A stretch of 64,000 nucleotides of DNA, taken from NCBI RefSeq assembly GCF_022921115.1, contig NZ_CP095075.1, positions 62,001 through 126,000 of the forward strand, in the 5' to 3' direction. The notes below the pieces were generated by a model, which saw only the letters and a program-made list of their open reading frames with translations, did not search any database and was not told where the DNA came from. The stretch is from Halobacillus amylolyticus. Its GTDB lineage: Bacteria > Bacillota > Bacilli > Bacillales > Halobacillaceae. This document shows positions 52,865 to 61,764 of the stretch, one piece after another; positions within the stretch are counted from its first letter, which is position 1; the number at the start of each line of letters is the position of its first letter. A program made the position numbers and the translations under genes.

Positions 52865-53488
52865 TTAGATCAATCCACTTTGGTGAACAGGGTATAGTTT
52901 TCCTTCCAATGCAAAAGAGACCCTGCCCGTTTCCTCCGAGACAACGAGTACCAGTGCATCACTTCGTTCAGATAATCCAATTGCTGCTCTATGCCGTGTC
53001 CCAAAGTTTTCCCTACCGGTAGTCTGTCGTGAGAGAGGCAGTACATTTCCAGCTGATATGATTGAATTATCTTCTATTAAAACAGCACCATCATGGAGAG
53101 GGCTGCCCGGATAAAAAACAGACTCCAGTAAGGCATATGAAACGGATCCACCGACCGGGATACCGGAATGCATCAATGATGAGAGTGGTTCTTTTCTCTG
53201 AACCGCTATTAACGCACCATGTTTACGTTCGGAAAGGTGCTGAATCGCTGTTGATAATGCTTGATAACTATCTGTGAAAGGTGATAAATAAGCTGTTAAA
53301 TAGTAGGAAGATGCCGTCATGTGCAGGTTATTGAATACACCATGAACTTGTTCAAATTCATCTAAGATACAACAGTCCTTATCCTCAATAGTGATAAGCA
53401 AATGATCAATTTCCGTTGTGATTTGATGTAAATATTTCTTTAAATGTTGTTTTACTGGTCCAGAAAGATCCGGTTCCTCAGTGGCCAT
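52865..53488 (-). CDS. cdaS: CdaS-type diadenylate cyclase
   Basis: 207 residues, the exact size of CdaS from Bacillus. N-terminal helices (residues 5-60), which are autoinhibitory in the family, then a DAC domain with SPLHDGAVLIED (DGA) and FGTRHRAAIGLSE (RHR) motifs. It makes c-di-AMP from ATP; CdaS is the sporulation-specific enzyme. No membrane helix. It is transcribed towards the spore hydrolase gene. It is another sporulation-linked gene in this island. Confidence 0.92.
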   Translation of the reverse strand: MATEEPDLSGPVKQHLKKYLHQITTEIDHLLITIEDKDCCILDEFEQVHGVFNNLHMTASSYYLTAYLSPFTDSYQALSTAIQHLSERKHGALIAVQRKEPLSSLMHSGIPVGGSVSYALLESVFYPGSPLHDGAVLIEDNSIISAGNVLPLSRQTTGRENFGTRHRAAIGLSERSDALVLVVSEETGRVSFALEGKLYPVHQSGLI

Positions 53489-53650
53489 TTGTTTACACCT
53501 GCCTTCATTTTTGTCACATTATCTTTCCACTTTCTTATAAGTAATATGCTTTTTAAACACTTTTTCTAACAATCCCGGCAGCACTTCGCTACTAACTTGT
53601 TCTGAAGCCCTTCAAATAAAGAATAGTTGTCCAACAATACAAGCATTTTT

Positions 53651-53681
53651 TTAGACGGATTCACAATAGGGGGTATATAAT
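53651..53681 (+). promoter_or_regulatory. Probable promoter of OYE operon with operator half-site
   Basis: TATAAT (53676-53681) preceded by ATAGGGGGTAT (53666-53676), similar to one half of the CsoR/CstR operators in this window. The -35 (TTAGAC, 53651-53656) is poor with long spacing. Confidence 0.35.
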
Positions 53682-53759
53682 CCGAAATAGTCTTATTAGG
53701 AATGGTTTTGTTTCTGGAGTGCATAATAAGCAACGTTTATAAAGAAAGGGGATATTTAC

Positions 53760-54887
53760 ATGACATCAAACTTATTCAATCCAATAGAGTTGGGAAGTGC
53801 GAAGCTAGAGAATCGTGTAGGGGTTGCTCCTATGACACGGACAAGTGGAACATCGGAAGGTCTAGTTACTGACCAAATGGTCTCTTATTATTCAAAGTTT
53901 GCTCGTGGAGGTTTTGGGCTTATTATAACGGAAGGGGTCTACCCAGATAACAAATACAGTCAGGGTTACTTTAATCAACCTGGTATTATCGATGCTGAAC
54001 AAGTAAATGCATGGAAAAGGGTTACAGATGCGGTTCATCAAGAAGGAGGTCAAATCATCGTTCAGTTGATGCATGCTGGTGCTTTGTCACAAGGTAACCG
54101 GTTCACAAAGGGATCCCTAGGACCTTCCTCAGTTCAACCAAAGGGGGAGCAGATGAACTTCTATGGCGGTGAAGGGGCATTCCCTTTACCAAAAGAGGCA
54201 TCAAAAGAAGACATTGAAGAGATCGTAAAAGGATTCGTTGATGGATCAAAACGGGCGAAAGATGCTGGTTTTGATGGAATTGAAATCCATGGAGCCAATG
54301 GTTATATACTTGACCAATTCCTAACGGATTACACAAATCAACGTACAGATGAATATGGTGGTTCAACAGAAAACCGTGTTAGATTATCAGTTGAAGTTTC
54401 AAAGGCAGTTCGTGAAACTGTTGGTCAGGATTTTACAGTTGGCATACGTATTTCTCAAGGGAAAGTAAATGACTTTTCCCATAAGTGGGCGAACAAAGGA
54501 AAAGATGCTGAAATTATCTTCAGCCAATTAGGAGATGCTGGATTAGACTATATTCATGTAACGGAATATGAAGCTTGGCAACCTGCTTTTCCAGAAGGAG
54601 AAGGTACGGAGGCAACGGATTCCGCATTTGGTGATGGAGGTCCAACACTTGCTGGATTAGCAAAAAAATATGGGGAATTACCTGTCATTGCAAATGGAGG
54701 TCTGCATGACCCAGAAAAGGCAAAAGAGATTATTGAAAATGGAGATGCAGATGTTGTTACTTTAGGCCGCGGTGCTCTTGCAAATAGGGATTGGGTAAAG
54801 AAAGTTAAAAACAATGAGTCTTTAAAAGAATTTGAGCCAGAAAAAGTGTTAAGTCCTGATGCAAAAATTAAAGGTTTTGAAACCTAA
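53760..54887 (+). CDS. Old-yellow-enzyme family NADH:flavin oxidoreductase
   Basis: FMN enzyme (375 aa) of the TIM-barrel OYE family, which reduces activated C=C bonds in enals, enones and quinones. Features: NRVGVAPMTRTSG near the N-terminus, HAGALS, EIHGANGYILDQFLTDYTNQ (His/Asn pair that holds the substrate), RTDEYGGSTENR, and the FMN phosphate region VIANGGLHDP, VTLGRGALANRDW. It is the first of a detoxification series. AAAGGGG upstream. Confidence 0.9.
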   Translation: MTSNLFNPIELGSAKLENRVGVAPMTRTSGTSEGLVTDQMVSYYSKFARGGFGLIITEGVYPDNKYSQGYFNQPGIIDAEQVNAWKRVTDAVHQEGGQIIVQLMHAGALSQGNRFTKGSLGPSSVQPKGEQMNFYGGEGAFPLPKEASKEDIEEIVKGFVDGSKRAKDAGFDGIEIHGANGYILDQFLTDYTNQRTDEYGGSTENRVRLSVEVSKAVRETVGQDFTVGIRISQGKVNDFSHKWANKGKDAEIIFSQLGDAGLDYIHVTEYEAWQPAFPEGEGTEATDSAFGDGGPTLAGLAKKYGELPVIANGGLHDPEKAKEIIENGDADVVTLGRGALANRDWVKKVKNNESLKEFEPEKVLSPDAKIKGFET

Positions 54888-54935
54888 GGATAGACGGTGA
54901 TTTTCACTGTAATGTTAGCTTAGGAGGAATACAAA

Positions 54936-55619
54936 ATGGCAAAAGTGTTAGCAGTATTGTCAAGTGGATATAAAGATGGGGAAAATAACTACGAAACAGG
55001 CTGGTGGGGTGAGGAATTATTTGCACCCATGGAATTGCTAGAAAAAGCTGGTCATCAAGTTGATTTAGCCTCACCTCTTGGGGGAAAACCTGACATTGAT
55101 CAAGTAAGTATTAGTGAAGAATATGATCCTGAAGGGACATATAGGGCCCTATATGAATCAGGGAAAGCAGATGAAACGCAAAAACTCTCAGAATTAAATC
55201 CAACAGATTATGATGTAGTTTTAGTCATTGGAGGTCATGGTGCAATGTATGACCTTGCAAAAAATGAGGATTTACATCGTATTATTAATACGATTTATGA
55301 TTATGACGGGATAGTCGCTGCGGAGTGTCATGGGCCAGCTCCGCTGATTTGGACAACACGCCCAAATGGAGAAAGCATCATTGCAGGCAAGAAAGTAACT
55401 GGTTATCCCGATGAAATCGAACCAGAAGGGTTATTGGATATTCTTCCTTTCAGCCTTGAACAAGAAATGACGGAAATCGCAAATTATGATAAAGGTGATC
55501 TTAACCAAAAAGCTCATGCTGTATGGGCAGACAATCAAATTGTAACAAGTCGAGACCCGTTCTCTTCTGAACTCATGGGAGAAGAATTAGTTAAAGCACT
55601 TGAAAAAGGAAAGAAGTAA
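54936..55619 (+). CDS. DJ-1/PfpI (Hsp31-like) protein
   Basis: 227 residues. The nucleophile elbow AAECHGPAPLIW carries the conserved Cys, and EMTEIANYDK and SRDPFSSELMGEEL near the end match Hsp31-type glyoxalase III/deglycase proteins (type 1 glutamine amidotransferase fold). It likely removes methylglyoxal or repairs glycated groups; the exact activity is disputed in the family. 48 bases after the OYE gene. RBS TTAGGAGG. Confidence 0.87.
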   Translation: MAKVLAVLSSGYKDGENNYETGWWGEELFAPMELLEKAGHQVDLASPLGGKPDIDQVSISEEYDPEGTYRALYESGKADETQKLSELNPTDYDVVLVIGGHGAMYDLAKNEDLHRIINTIYDYDGIVAAECHGPAPLIWTTRPNGESIIAGKKVTGYPDEIEPEGLLDILPFSLEQEMTEIANYDKGDLNQKAHAVWADNQIVTSRDPFSSELMGEELVKALEKGKK

Positions 55620-55878
55620 TAAAAAGGTGAAAGTTTGTTATGCTCGACATCACCTCAGTTATTCAAGAACGGACTCCTTCTGAACGGACAGGCATATAAG
55701 TTTGTTTTATCTTATGATCAACGGGATTTTTGGTAGTAAAGTCGGCACTTGGTTTTATAGGTGTTTTTTTCAATGAAGTAACGGTCTATTAAATTATAAG
55801 CAATTTGATATTGAACAATAGAATGTAGACATCATCAACCATCTAAACAATTAAGTAAACTCACCAGGAGGACTGACA

Positions 55879-56808
55879 ATGAAAGCAGTGATTATTGATG
55901 ATTACGGGAGTGCTGAACAATTAAAATATACGGAGGTTGATCAACCCGAGCTAAAAGACAATGATGTCTTGATTGAAGTGGTTGCGACTTCGGTCAATCC
56001 GGTTGACTGGAAAATCCGTGAAGGCTATCTCAAAGAGATGATTCCGTACAATTTTCCAGTTATTTTAGGGCTTGATGCTGCCGGTATTGTTAAAGAAGTC
56101 GGCCAAAACGTGACAGCGTTCAAGGTCGGCGACAAAGTGTTTTCTCGACCGGATATTACACGTAATGGAACCTACGCGGAATATGTGGCTGTTGATGAAA
56201 GCCTTGTTGCTAAAAAACCGGTCCATCTTTCCTTTGAAGAGGCCGCATCAATCCCGCTTGTTGGACTCACATCATGGCAATGTCTTGTTGACTTCGCTAA
56301 TATCAAAGAAGGCGATCGGGTGTTGATTCACGCGGGAGCAGGCGGGGTTGGCAGTTTTGCTATCCAGTTGGCGAAAGCATTCGGTGCTTGGGTGGCGACC
56401 ACCTGTAGCACGAAGAATGTTGATTTTGTTAAATCACTCGGGGCCGATAAGGTCATCGATTATGAAAGTGAAGATTTCACACAAGTCCTTCAGGATATAG
56501 ACATTGTTTTTGATACGCTGGCCGGTGACATTCAAACGCAAAGTTATGATGTTTTAAAAGAAGAAGGTATTCTGGTTTCAATTGCTGGCCAGCCCGATCA
56601 AGAATTGGCCAAAGCGAAAAAGGTGAAAGCCGGCTATGTTTTCCTTGAACCTGATGGTGAACAGCTTGCCAAGATCGGTGAACTGATTGAACAAGGAAAG
56701 ATCCGCGCAAATGTGGGGACAGTGATGAAACTAGAGGAAATTCAAGAAGCCCATCGATTAAGTGAAACACATCATGCCAAAGGAAAAATCGTCCTCCGTG
56801 TTGGGTAA
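55879..56808 (+). CDS. Quinone oxidoreductase-like NADP-dependent MDR enzyme
   Basis: 309 residues of the medium-chain dehydrogenase type without the zinc ligands. The N-terminal GroES-like part has NPVDWKIREGYL and GLDAAGIVKEVG; the Rossmann motif is HAGAGGVGSFAIQLAKAFGA. It reduces quinones or reactive enals with NADPH. GC is higher than in genes before 55.6 kb, and this shift continues in the next gene, which may mark separate acquisition. RBS AGGAGG. Confidence 0.87.
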   Translation: MKAVIIDDYGSAEQLKYTEVDQPELKDNDVLIEVVATSVNPVDWKIREGYLKEMIPYNFPVILGLDAAGIVKEVGQNVTAFKVGDKVFSRPDITRNGTYAEYVAVDESLVAKKPVHLSFEEAASIPLVGLTSWQCLVDFANIKEGDRVLIHAGAGGVGSFAIQLAKAFGAWVATTCSTKNVDFVKSLGADKVIDYESEDFTQVLQDIDIVFDTLAGDIQTQSYDVLKEEGILVSIAGQPDQELAKAKKVKAGYVFLEPDGEQLAKIGELIEQGKIRANVGTVMKLEEIQEAHRLSETHHAKGKIVLRVG

Positions 56809-56869
56809 GGTAAGGAAAGAGTACTTACGATCAACCCTCACTTTTTTCAGGACAAAGGAGTGAAATAAT

Positions 56870-58330
56870 ATGTTTTCAGACTTTAGCAACCTATATATTT
56901 CCGGAGAGTGGCGAGAAGGAACGAGTGATAGAACCGTTACGGATATCAATCCCTATACACGAGAGACGATTGTTGAGATTCAAGGGGGAACAGCTGAAGA
57001 TCTAAATGAAGCTTATGAATCCGCACAAAAAGTTCAAAAAGAATGGGCACAAGCATTACCACAGGCTAGGCAAAAAATTCTCGAGAAAGCGGCAAATCTG
57101 ATGCTCGAGAATCAGGAAGAGATTATTAACTGGTTAGTTAAAGAGTCTGGCAGTACAAGGATTAAATCGATGGTCGAATTTCAAGCGGCGTATAGCGACA
57201 TTAGAGAAGCGGCCGGTTATCCATTGCGTATGACAGGATTGATTGCCCCCTCTAAAACAGCTGGGAAAGAAAACCGGGTGTATCGCGGGCCCCTTGGGGT
57301 TATCGGTGTCATTAGCCCGTGGAATTTCCCATTGCATTTGACCATGCGGTCTGTCGCGGCGGCTATAGCAACGGGTAACGGCGTTGTGATCAAACCAGCG
57401 ACTGAAACACCTGTCACCGGCGGGCTATTAATTGCTAAATTGTTTGAAGAGGCAGGACTACCCGGCGGTTTGCTTAATGTTGTCGTTGGTCGGGGGTCTG
57501 AAATTGGCGACCATATGGTGACGCATCCGATTCCATCGTTTATTTCCTTTACTGGTTCAACAGACGTCGGCCGTCATATTGGAGAATTAGCTGGCCGAAC
57601 CTTAAAGAAAACAGCACTGGAACTTGGTGGAAACAATGTCTTCATCATGCTTGAAAATGCGAAAATTGAAGAAGCGGTGGAATCAGCCGTTTTCGGCAAG
57701 TTTTTGCACCAAGGGCAGGTGTGTATCGCCGCCAACCGCATTCTAGTTCCCGAATCAAGGTATGATGAGTTTGTTGAGGCCTTCAAAAATAAAGTAAGTA
57801 ACCTTAAAGTCGGCGATCCAGATGATGCTAAGACCAATGTCGGGCCGGTGATTAATAGTGGTCAACTGAAAGGCATTCTAGAGGACCTCGAATCAAGCAT
57901 TAACCAGGGTGCCCATAAAGTTTTGGGCGGAGACGTCAATGGAAATATTCTTGAGCCAACGGTTCTCGTGAATGTAACGAATGATATGCCAATCGCTAAA
58001 AATGAAATTTTTGGCCCGGTCGCTCCGATTATTTCATATAAAGATGAAGACGAGGCCGTTGACATCGCCAACGATTCACCATATGGCTTAAGCGGTGCCG
58101 TACATTCTGGTTCATTAGAACACGGGGTAAACATCGCTAGAAGACTCCATACCGGTATGGTTCATGTCAATGATCAATCGATTAATGACGAGTCCCACGT
58201 CCCGTTTGGCGGGGAAAAAGAGTCAGGCCTTGGTCGATTTAATGGGGATTGGATTCTTGAAGAATTCACGACTGTGCAATGGGTATCTGTCCAACACGAA
58301 AAACGCGATTACGGCCCTTATTTTGATTGA
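56870..58330 (+). CDS. Aldehyde dehydrogenase
   Basis: NAD(P)+-dependent enzyme (486 aa). NAD-site FTGSTDVGRHIGE, the general base in LELGGNNVFI, and the nucleophile in GQVCIAANRIL are all intact, as is ISPWNFPLHL. It oxidises aldehydes to acids; C-terminal GLGRFNGDWILEEFTT fits benzaldehyde/aryl-type enzymes, but the substrate is not certain. It follows the quinone reductase by 61 bases with similar GC, forming a detoxification pair. A terminator follows. Confidence 0.9.
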   Translation: MFSDFSNLYISGEWREGTSDRTVTDINPYTRETIVEIQGGTAEDLNEAYESAQKVQKEWAQALPQARQKILEKAANLMLENQEEIINWLVKESGSTRIKSMVEFQAAYSDIREAAGYPLRMTGLIAPSKTAGKENRVYRGPLGVIGVISPWNFPLHLTMRSVAAAIATGNGVVIKPATETPVTGGLLIAKLFEEAGLPGGLLNVVVGRGSEIGDHMVTHPIPSFISFTGSTDVGRHIGELAGRTLKKTALELGGNNVFIMLENAKIEEAVESAVFGKFLHQGQVCIAANRILVPESRYDEFVEAFKNKVSNLKVGDPDDAKTNVGPVINSGQLKGILEDLESSINQGAHKVLGGDVNGNILEPTVLVNVTNDMPIAKNEIFGPVAPIISYKDEDEAVDIANDSPYGLSGAVHSGSLEHGVNIARRLHTGMVHVNDQSINDESHVPFGGEKESGLGRFNGDWILEEFTTVQWVSVQHEKRDYGPYFD

Positions 58331-58361
58331 TGGCTAGGTTTAGAAAAAATGAAAACATGCT

Positions 58362-58398
58362 AAAGACCACATTCCATGCAAAGAATGTGGTCTTATTT
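58362..58398 (+). terminator. Rho-independent terminator
   Basis: GACCACATTC (58365-58374) pairs with GAATGTGGTC (58383-58392), followed by TTATTTTG. Confidence 0.85.
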
Positions 58399-58585
58399 TG
58401 TCATTTAATTTAACTTTGACGGAAGTGTTTAAATAGAGTGCAAGATTGCTTTGGGAAGTGATGTGTCTTTCCCGCTAATGCCCGTTTGTGATATAAAGCA
58501 GCAATTGGGTACACCCTATTGATAAGGAATTATTGAGTTTATCCCTTTGATCTTCCACAATACAGTTAAAAAAGGGTGAGGTATT

Positions 58586-58903
58586 ATGACGATTATATTA
58601 TTTCTCTTAGCTGGATTAGCTGAAATCGGTGGTGGCTATCTTATCTGGCTTTGGCTAAGAGAAGGAAAACCTTTTTATTTTGGGATAATAGGTGGCTTAT
58701 CCTTAGCTATGTATGGAGTCATAGCTGCGTTTCAAACCTTCCCATCTTTTGGGAGAGTATATGCAGCCTATGGAGGAGTTTTTATTATATTATCTGTACT
58801 TTGGGGATGGGGAATTGATAAAAAAACACCGGATACATATGATTGGATTGGCGCAGCAATATGTCTGGTTGGGGTGTCAGTGATGTTGTGGCCTCGTAAT
58901 TAA
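58586..58903 (+). CDS. YnfA family small membrane protein (UPF0060)
   Basis: 105 residues, four helices, resembling the small-multidrug-resistance fold: [45 protein letters not shown] and [21 protein letters not shown] are signature runs. Glu in the first helix may be the proton/substrate site. Function unproven. AAAGGGTGAGG upstream. It lies between the detoxification genes and the sulfur cluster. Confidence 0.9.
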   Translation: MTIILFLLAGLAEIGGGYLIWLWLREGKPFYFGIIGGLSLAMYGVIAAFQTFPSFGRVYAAYGGVFIILSVLWGWGIDKKTPDTYDWIGAAICLVGVSVMLWPRN

Positions 58904-59034
58904 CTTACACTATCTTTAAAAATGCTTATCGTTGTAAATCCGCGTTTTCCCTGGTGCTACCCTTGTAGCTTGGATCTTGATACGTAAAGGGAATACCAAA
59001 GAATATATAAAATTTGCGAGCTACTTTTCTACGT

Positions 59035-59230
59035 ATGGAGTGTTACAAATGGTTAGAATGCCCTCTCCGTTATGCTGTAGTCACGGAGAATTTAACAATT
59101 CAAGAGTGTCAGACATTACTAAGAAACGTTGAATCTCAACTACAGAATAAAGATATCGGTTATGTGATGGTCCAGCACACGTGGCCCCCCTCATGAGGAT
59201 TCTCTTTTATGTCACCAACATAATCACTAT
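59035..59230 (+). pseudogene. C-terminal relic of CzcD-like cation efflux protein
   Basis: The segment ENLTIQECQTLLRNVESQL and IGYVMVQ matches the cytosolic tail of CDF zinc/cobalt exporters (CzcD). In the next frame PHEDSLLCHQHNH, the expected His/Cys end, continues after a one-base shift near 59190. The transmembrane part is absent and no ribosome site is seen. It is a truncated and frameshifted remnant, suggesting that a metal exporter was deleted here during island assembly. Confidence 0.45.
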
Positions 59231-59433
59231 TTGTACGCCTCCATACCTAGTCTTGGAGGCATTTCTGTTTGTTCAACTGATTATAACCGGTCCAAAAAGA
59301 GTCGTAGATGGAAAAAGGGAGAATGGGAAAGCTCCAGTCTCAGGATTAAAAGCATAAATCTAGACAACTTTTGTATTATTTATTACACTACACAGTAGGG
59401 TATAACAAAGACGATAAAAGGAGGCATTTTTAC

Positions 59434-59694
59434 ATGGAATTCTCACCAGAAATGAAACACCGATTAAAACGGGTAGAGGGACAAGTACGTGGTGTGCACA
59501 AAATGATGGAGGAAGAAAAAGAATGCAAAGACATCATCAGTCAACTTTCTGCAGTAAGGGGTGCCGTTGATCGTACCATCGCATTTATCGTTTCTCAAAA
59601 TTTAGAACAATGTGTTCAAGAACAAACTGCTAAGGGAGAGGACACATCTAAGATGGTTCAAGAAGCAGTTGAGTTATTAGTTAAAAGTAGATAA
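59434..59694 (+). CDS. cstR: CstR-type persulfide-sensing repressor
   Basis: CsoR-family repressor (86 aa). The core RLKRVEGQVRGVHKMMEEEKE is present. The two cysteines of CstR are there (KECKDII, NLEQCVQE), but the copper-binding His of CsoR (four residues before the second Cys) is Asn, so it should sense sulfane sulfur, not copper. ATG 59434 follows AAAGGAGGC; upstream codons are outside the family. A GTAGGGTAT half-site lies about 35 bases before it, and a full inverted repeat precedes the downstream rhodanese gene. It heads the sulfur cluster. Confidence 0.85.
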   Translation: MEFSPEMKHRLKRVEGQVRGVHKMMEEEKECKDIISQLSAVRGAVDRTIAFIVSQNLEQCVQEQTAKGEDTSKMVQEAVELLVKSR

Positions 59695-59827
59695 AAAACT
59701 TTTCCATTTAACCCTTCTATAATTAAGGAGGAAAAATAAAAGCATATGATTATTGCTTTTTATTTTTATTTGTTATCATACCCATAGATGTATATGTATA
59801 TATAAAACTGCAGGGAGGTAGAATCTA

Positions 59828-60306
59828 ATGGAGGAACAAAAGAGAACAACCATTGTATTATTCAGCGGTGATTTAGATAAGGCAATGGCTGCCTTTATCA
59901 TTGCCAATGGTGCTGCTGCTTATGGTCATAAAGTGACAATCTTCTTTACATTTTGGGGGGTGAATACCCTGAAGAAAGAGCAAGCGATATCGACGAAGAA
60001 GGGTTGGCTTGAGAAAGCTTTTGGTCGGGTGATGCCCAGGGGGCAAACAAACTAGGGATGTCAAAGATGAATTTTGCTGGTATGGGTCCTAAAATGATCA
60101 AGCATGTTATCAAAAAGCATAATGCTATGCCATTACCACAATTAATGGAATTGGCTCAAGAGCAAGATGTGAAATTAGTGGCCTGTACAATGACGATGGA
60201 TCTATTGGGCATCCATAAGGAAGAATTAATGGATGATCTTGAGTATGGAGGTGTCGCCGCCTATATCGGTGATGCGGAAGAGGCTAGCACGAACTTGTTT
60301 ATTTAA
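59828..60306 (+). pseudogene. DsrE/DsrF-like protein, one frameshift
   Basis: A DsrE-superfamily sulfur carrier of about 159 residues when restored. The first part (IVLFSGDLDKAMAAFIIANG, FFTFWGVNTL) and second part (MNFAGMGPKMIKHVIKKHN, VKLVACTMTMDLLGI) lie in neighbouring frames. One more G in the G run at 60038-60042 joins them through GRVMPRGANKLGMSKM. The Cys in VACTMTMD is the usual active residue. Either truly broken or a sequencing slip. RBS GGGAGG. A paralogue is at 61325. Confidence 0.8.
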
Positions 60307-60361
60307 TAAAATTGCATTGGAAAGCAAAGAGTAACGTAAGGGTGTATTTTTTGTTTACCTT

Positions 60362-60378
60362 ATACCTATACAGGTAAT
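60362..60378. promoter_or_regulatory. CstR-like operator
   Basis: ATACCTATACAGGTAAT contains the inverted repeat TACCT-ATAC-AGGTA. It lies about 35 bases before the rhodanese gene and resembles, with altered arms, the CsoR operators of this window; CstR is the closest candidate. Confidence 0.6.
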
Positions 60379-60411
60379 TGTATATGGGGAATGAAAGGAG
60401 GCATAAAGATC

Positions 60412-60720
60412 ATGTTTGGTTCTGTTGAGACGGTTTCTGCAGATGATGTGTTGACACGTAAGCAGCAAGCCGAAAAGGTACATTTGATCGATGTCCGGAC
60501 AAAAGACGAGGTAGATAGCGGGAAAATACCAGGTGCACTGCACATTCCTTTGCATGAGCTACCAGAGCGAATGAGTGAAATCGAAAAAGGAAAAGAATAT
60601 ATCCTTATTTGCCGTTCGGGTAACAGGAGTGGAAAAGCAGCAAAGCTGTTAAAACAAAATGGTTTTAAGGTACTGAATATGAGTGGCGGTATGATGAAAT
60701 GGAAAGGTGAACGTGAGTAA
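60412..60720 (+). CDS. Single-domain rhodanese
   Basis: 102 residues, cytosolic. Active loop LICRSGNRSGKAAKLL with catalytic Cys, preceded by VHLIDVRTKDEVDSGKIPGA. It accepts sulfane sulfur from persulfides or thiosulfate and hands it on, probably to TusA encoded next. ATG 60412 follows AAAGGAGGC; an upstream codon at 60391 lies in the ribosome site. It is probably the first gene of an operon controlled by CstR. Confidence 0.87.
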   Translation: MFGSVETVSADDVLTRKQQAEKVHLIDVRTKDEVDSGKIPGALHIPLHELPERMSEIEKGKEYILICRSGNRSGKAAKLLKQNGFKVLNMSGGMMKWKGERE

Positions 60721-60741
60721 TTTTATTTAGGAGGTAGTGAA

Positions 60742-61332
60742 ATGGATATCAAAGCAAACCATGTTCTTGATGCGAAAGGTCTCGCCTGTCCGATGCCGAT
60801 TGTCAAAACAAAAAAGACGTTGAATGATCTTGAGCCGGGGCAGGTGATTGAAGTTCAGGCAACAGACAAAGGATCCACAGCAGACATTCAAGCATGGGCT
60901 AAAAGTACAGGAGAACAATACCTTGGAACCGTCGAAGAAGGGGACGTATTGAAGCATTATTTAAGGAAGTCCGATCCCGAAGAGACGAAAGAACCGACGA
61001 AGCATCCGTATGTTACCTCATTAGAAGAATTGAAGGAGAAAATAAATGGGGAGGAAAAGATGACGATTCTGGATGTACGTGAACCGGCTGAATATGCCTT
61101 TGGTCATATTCAGGGGGCGAAATCGACTCCGCTTGGTGATTTAGATGAGCATATTAACGATTTACATCAGGAGGATGATATTCACGTGATATGCCGTACC
61201 GGTAACCGGAGCGATTTTGCTGCACAGAGGTTGTCAGAACAAGGATTTAAAAACGTTAAAAATGTTACCCCGGGCATGACGGAATGGGACGGTCCGGTTG
61301 AAAAACATGAAGGAGGAAATGAAGATGAGTAA
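60742..61332 (+). CDS. TusA-rhodanese fusion (CstA-like)
   Basis: 196 residues. The N-terminal TusA domain (1-75) has DAKGLACPMPIVKTKK with the carrier Cys; the C-terminal rhodanese (85-190) has VICRTGNRSDFAAQRL. Both transfer sulfur, so the fusion passes it internally, similar to CstA of Staphylococcus (order of modules is from memory). The TusA part is almost the same as in the separate TusA at 63201. It overlaps the next gene by eight bases. RBS TTAGGAGG. Confidence 0.85.
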   Translation: MDIKANHVLDAKGLACPMPIVKTKKTLNDLEPGQVIEVQATDKGSTADIQAWAKSTGEQYLGTVEEGDVLKHYLRKSDPEETKEPTKHPYVTSLEELKEKINGEEKMTILDVREPAEYAFGHIQGAKSTPLGDLDEHINDLHQEDDIHVICRTGNRSDFAAQRLSEQGFKNVKNVTPGMTEWDGPVEKHEGGNEDE

Positions 61333-61720
61333 AAAAGTTGCGATTATTGCCGCCAATGGAGGATTGTTTGATGCATACAAGGTGTTTAACGTTGCCACAG
61401 CTGCAGCAGCTTCTGATTCAGAGGTAGGGATTTTCTTCACCTTTGAAGGGCTGAATCTGATTCATAAGGAAGCGCATAAAAACCTGCCGATTCCAGAAGG
61501 AAAGGAACATTTTCAGGAGGGGTTCAAAAAAACAAACGTGCCTCCGATTGAGGAAATGCTCGAAGTGGCCAAAGAACTTGATGTTAAACTGATTGCCTGT
61601 CAAATGACCATGGATGCGATGAGCCTAGAAAAAGAGGACTTTATTGAAGGTATTGAAGTCGGCGGAGCTGCAACATTTATTGAATATGCGCAGGATGCCA
61701 ATATCTCACTGACATTTTAA
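61325..61720 (+). CDS. DsrE/DsrF-like sulfur carrier
   Basis: 131 residues, intact paralogue of the frameshifted gene at 59828. VAIIAANGGLFDAYKVFNV at the N-terminus, FFTFEGLNLIH and DVKLIACQMTMDAMSLEKED with the conserved Cys. The ATG at 61325 has GGAGGAAATG upstream and overlaps the end of the TusA-rhodanese gene. It probably relays sulfane sulfur between the rhodanese and TusA proteins. Confidence 0.85.
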   Translation: MSKKVAIIAANGGLFDAYKVFNVATAAAASDSEVGIFFTFEGLNLIHKEAHKNLPIPEGKEHFQEGFKKTNVPPIEEMLEVAKELDVKLIACQMTMDAMSLEKEDFIEGIEVGGAATFIEYAQDANISLTF

Positions 61721-61764
61721 AAAAGTTGAGGGAAGACAAATCCTTCTAGTAGGAGGGAAGCAAA

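Noticed and set aside
59828..60306. TAG at 60052-60054 as a recoded codon in the DsrE gene
   Set aside because: The second half lies in a different frame, so recoding cannot join the parts; a one-base deletion explains it.
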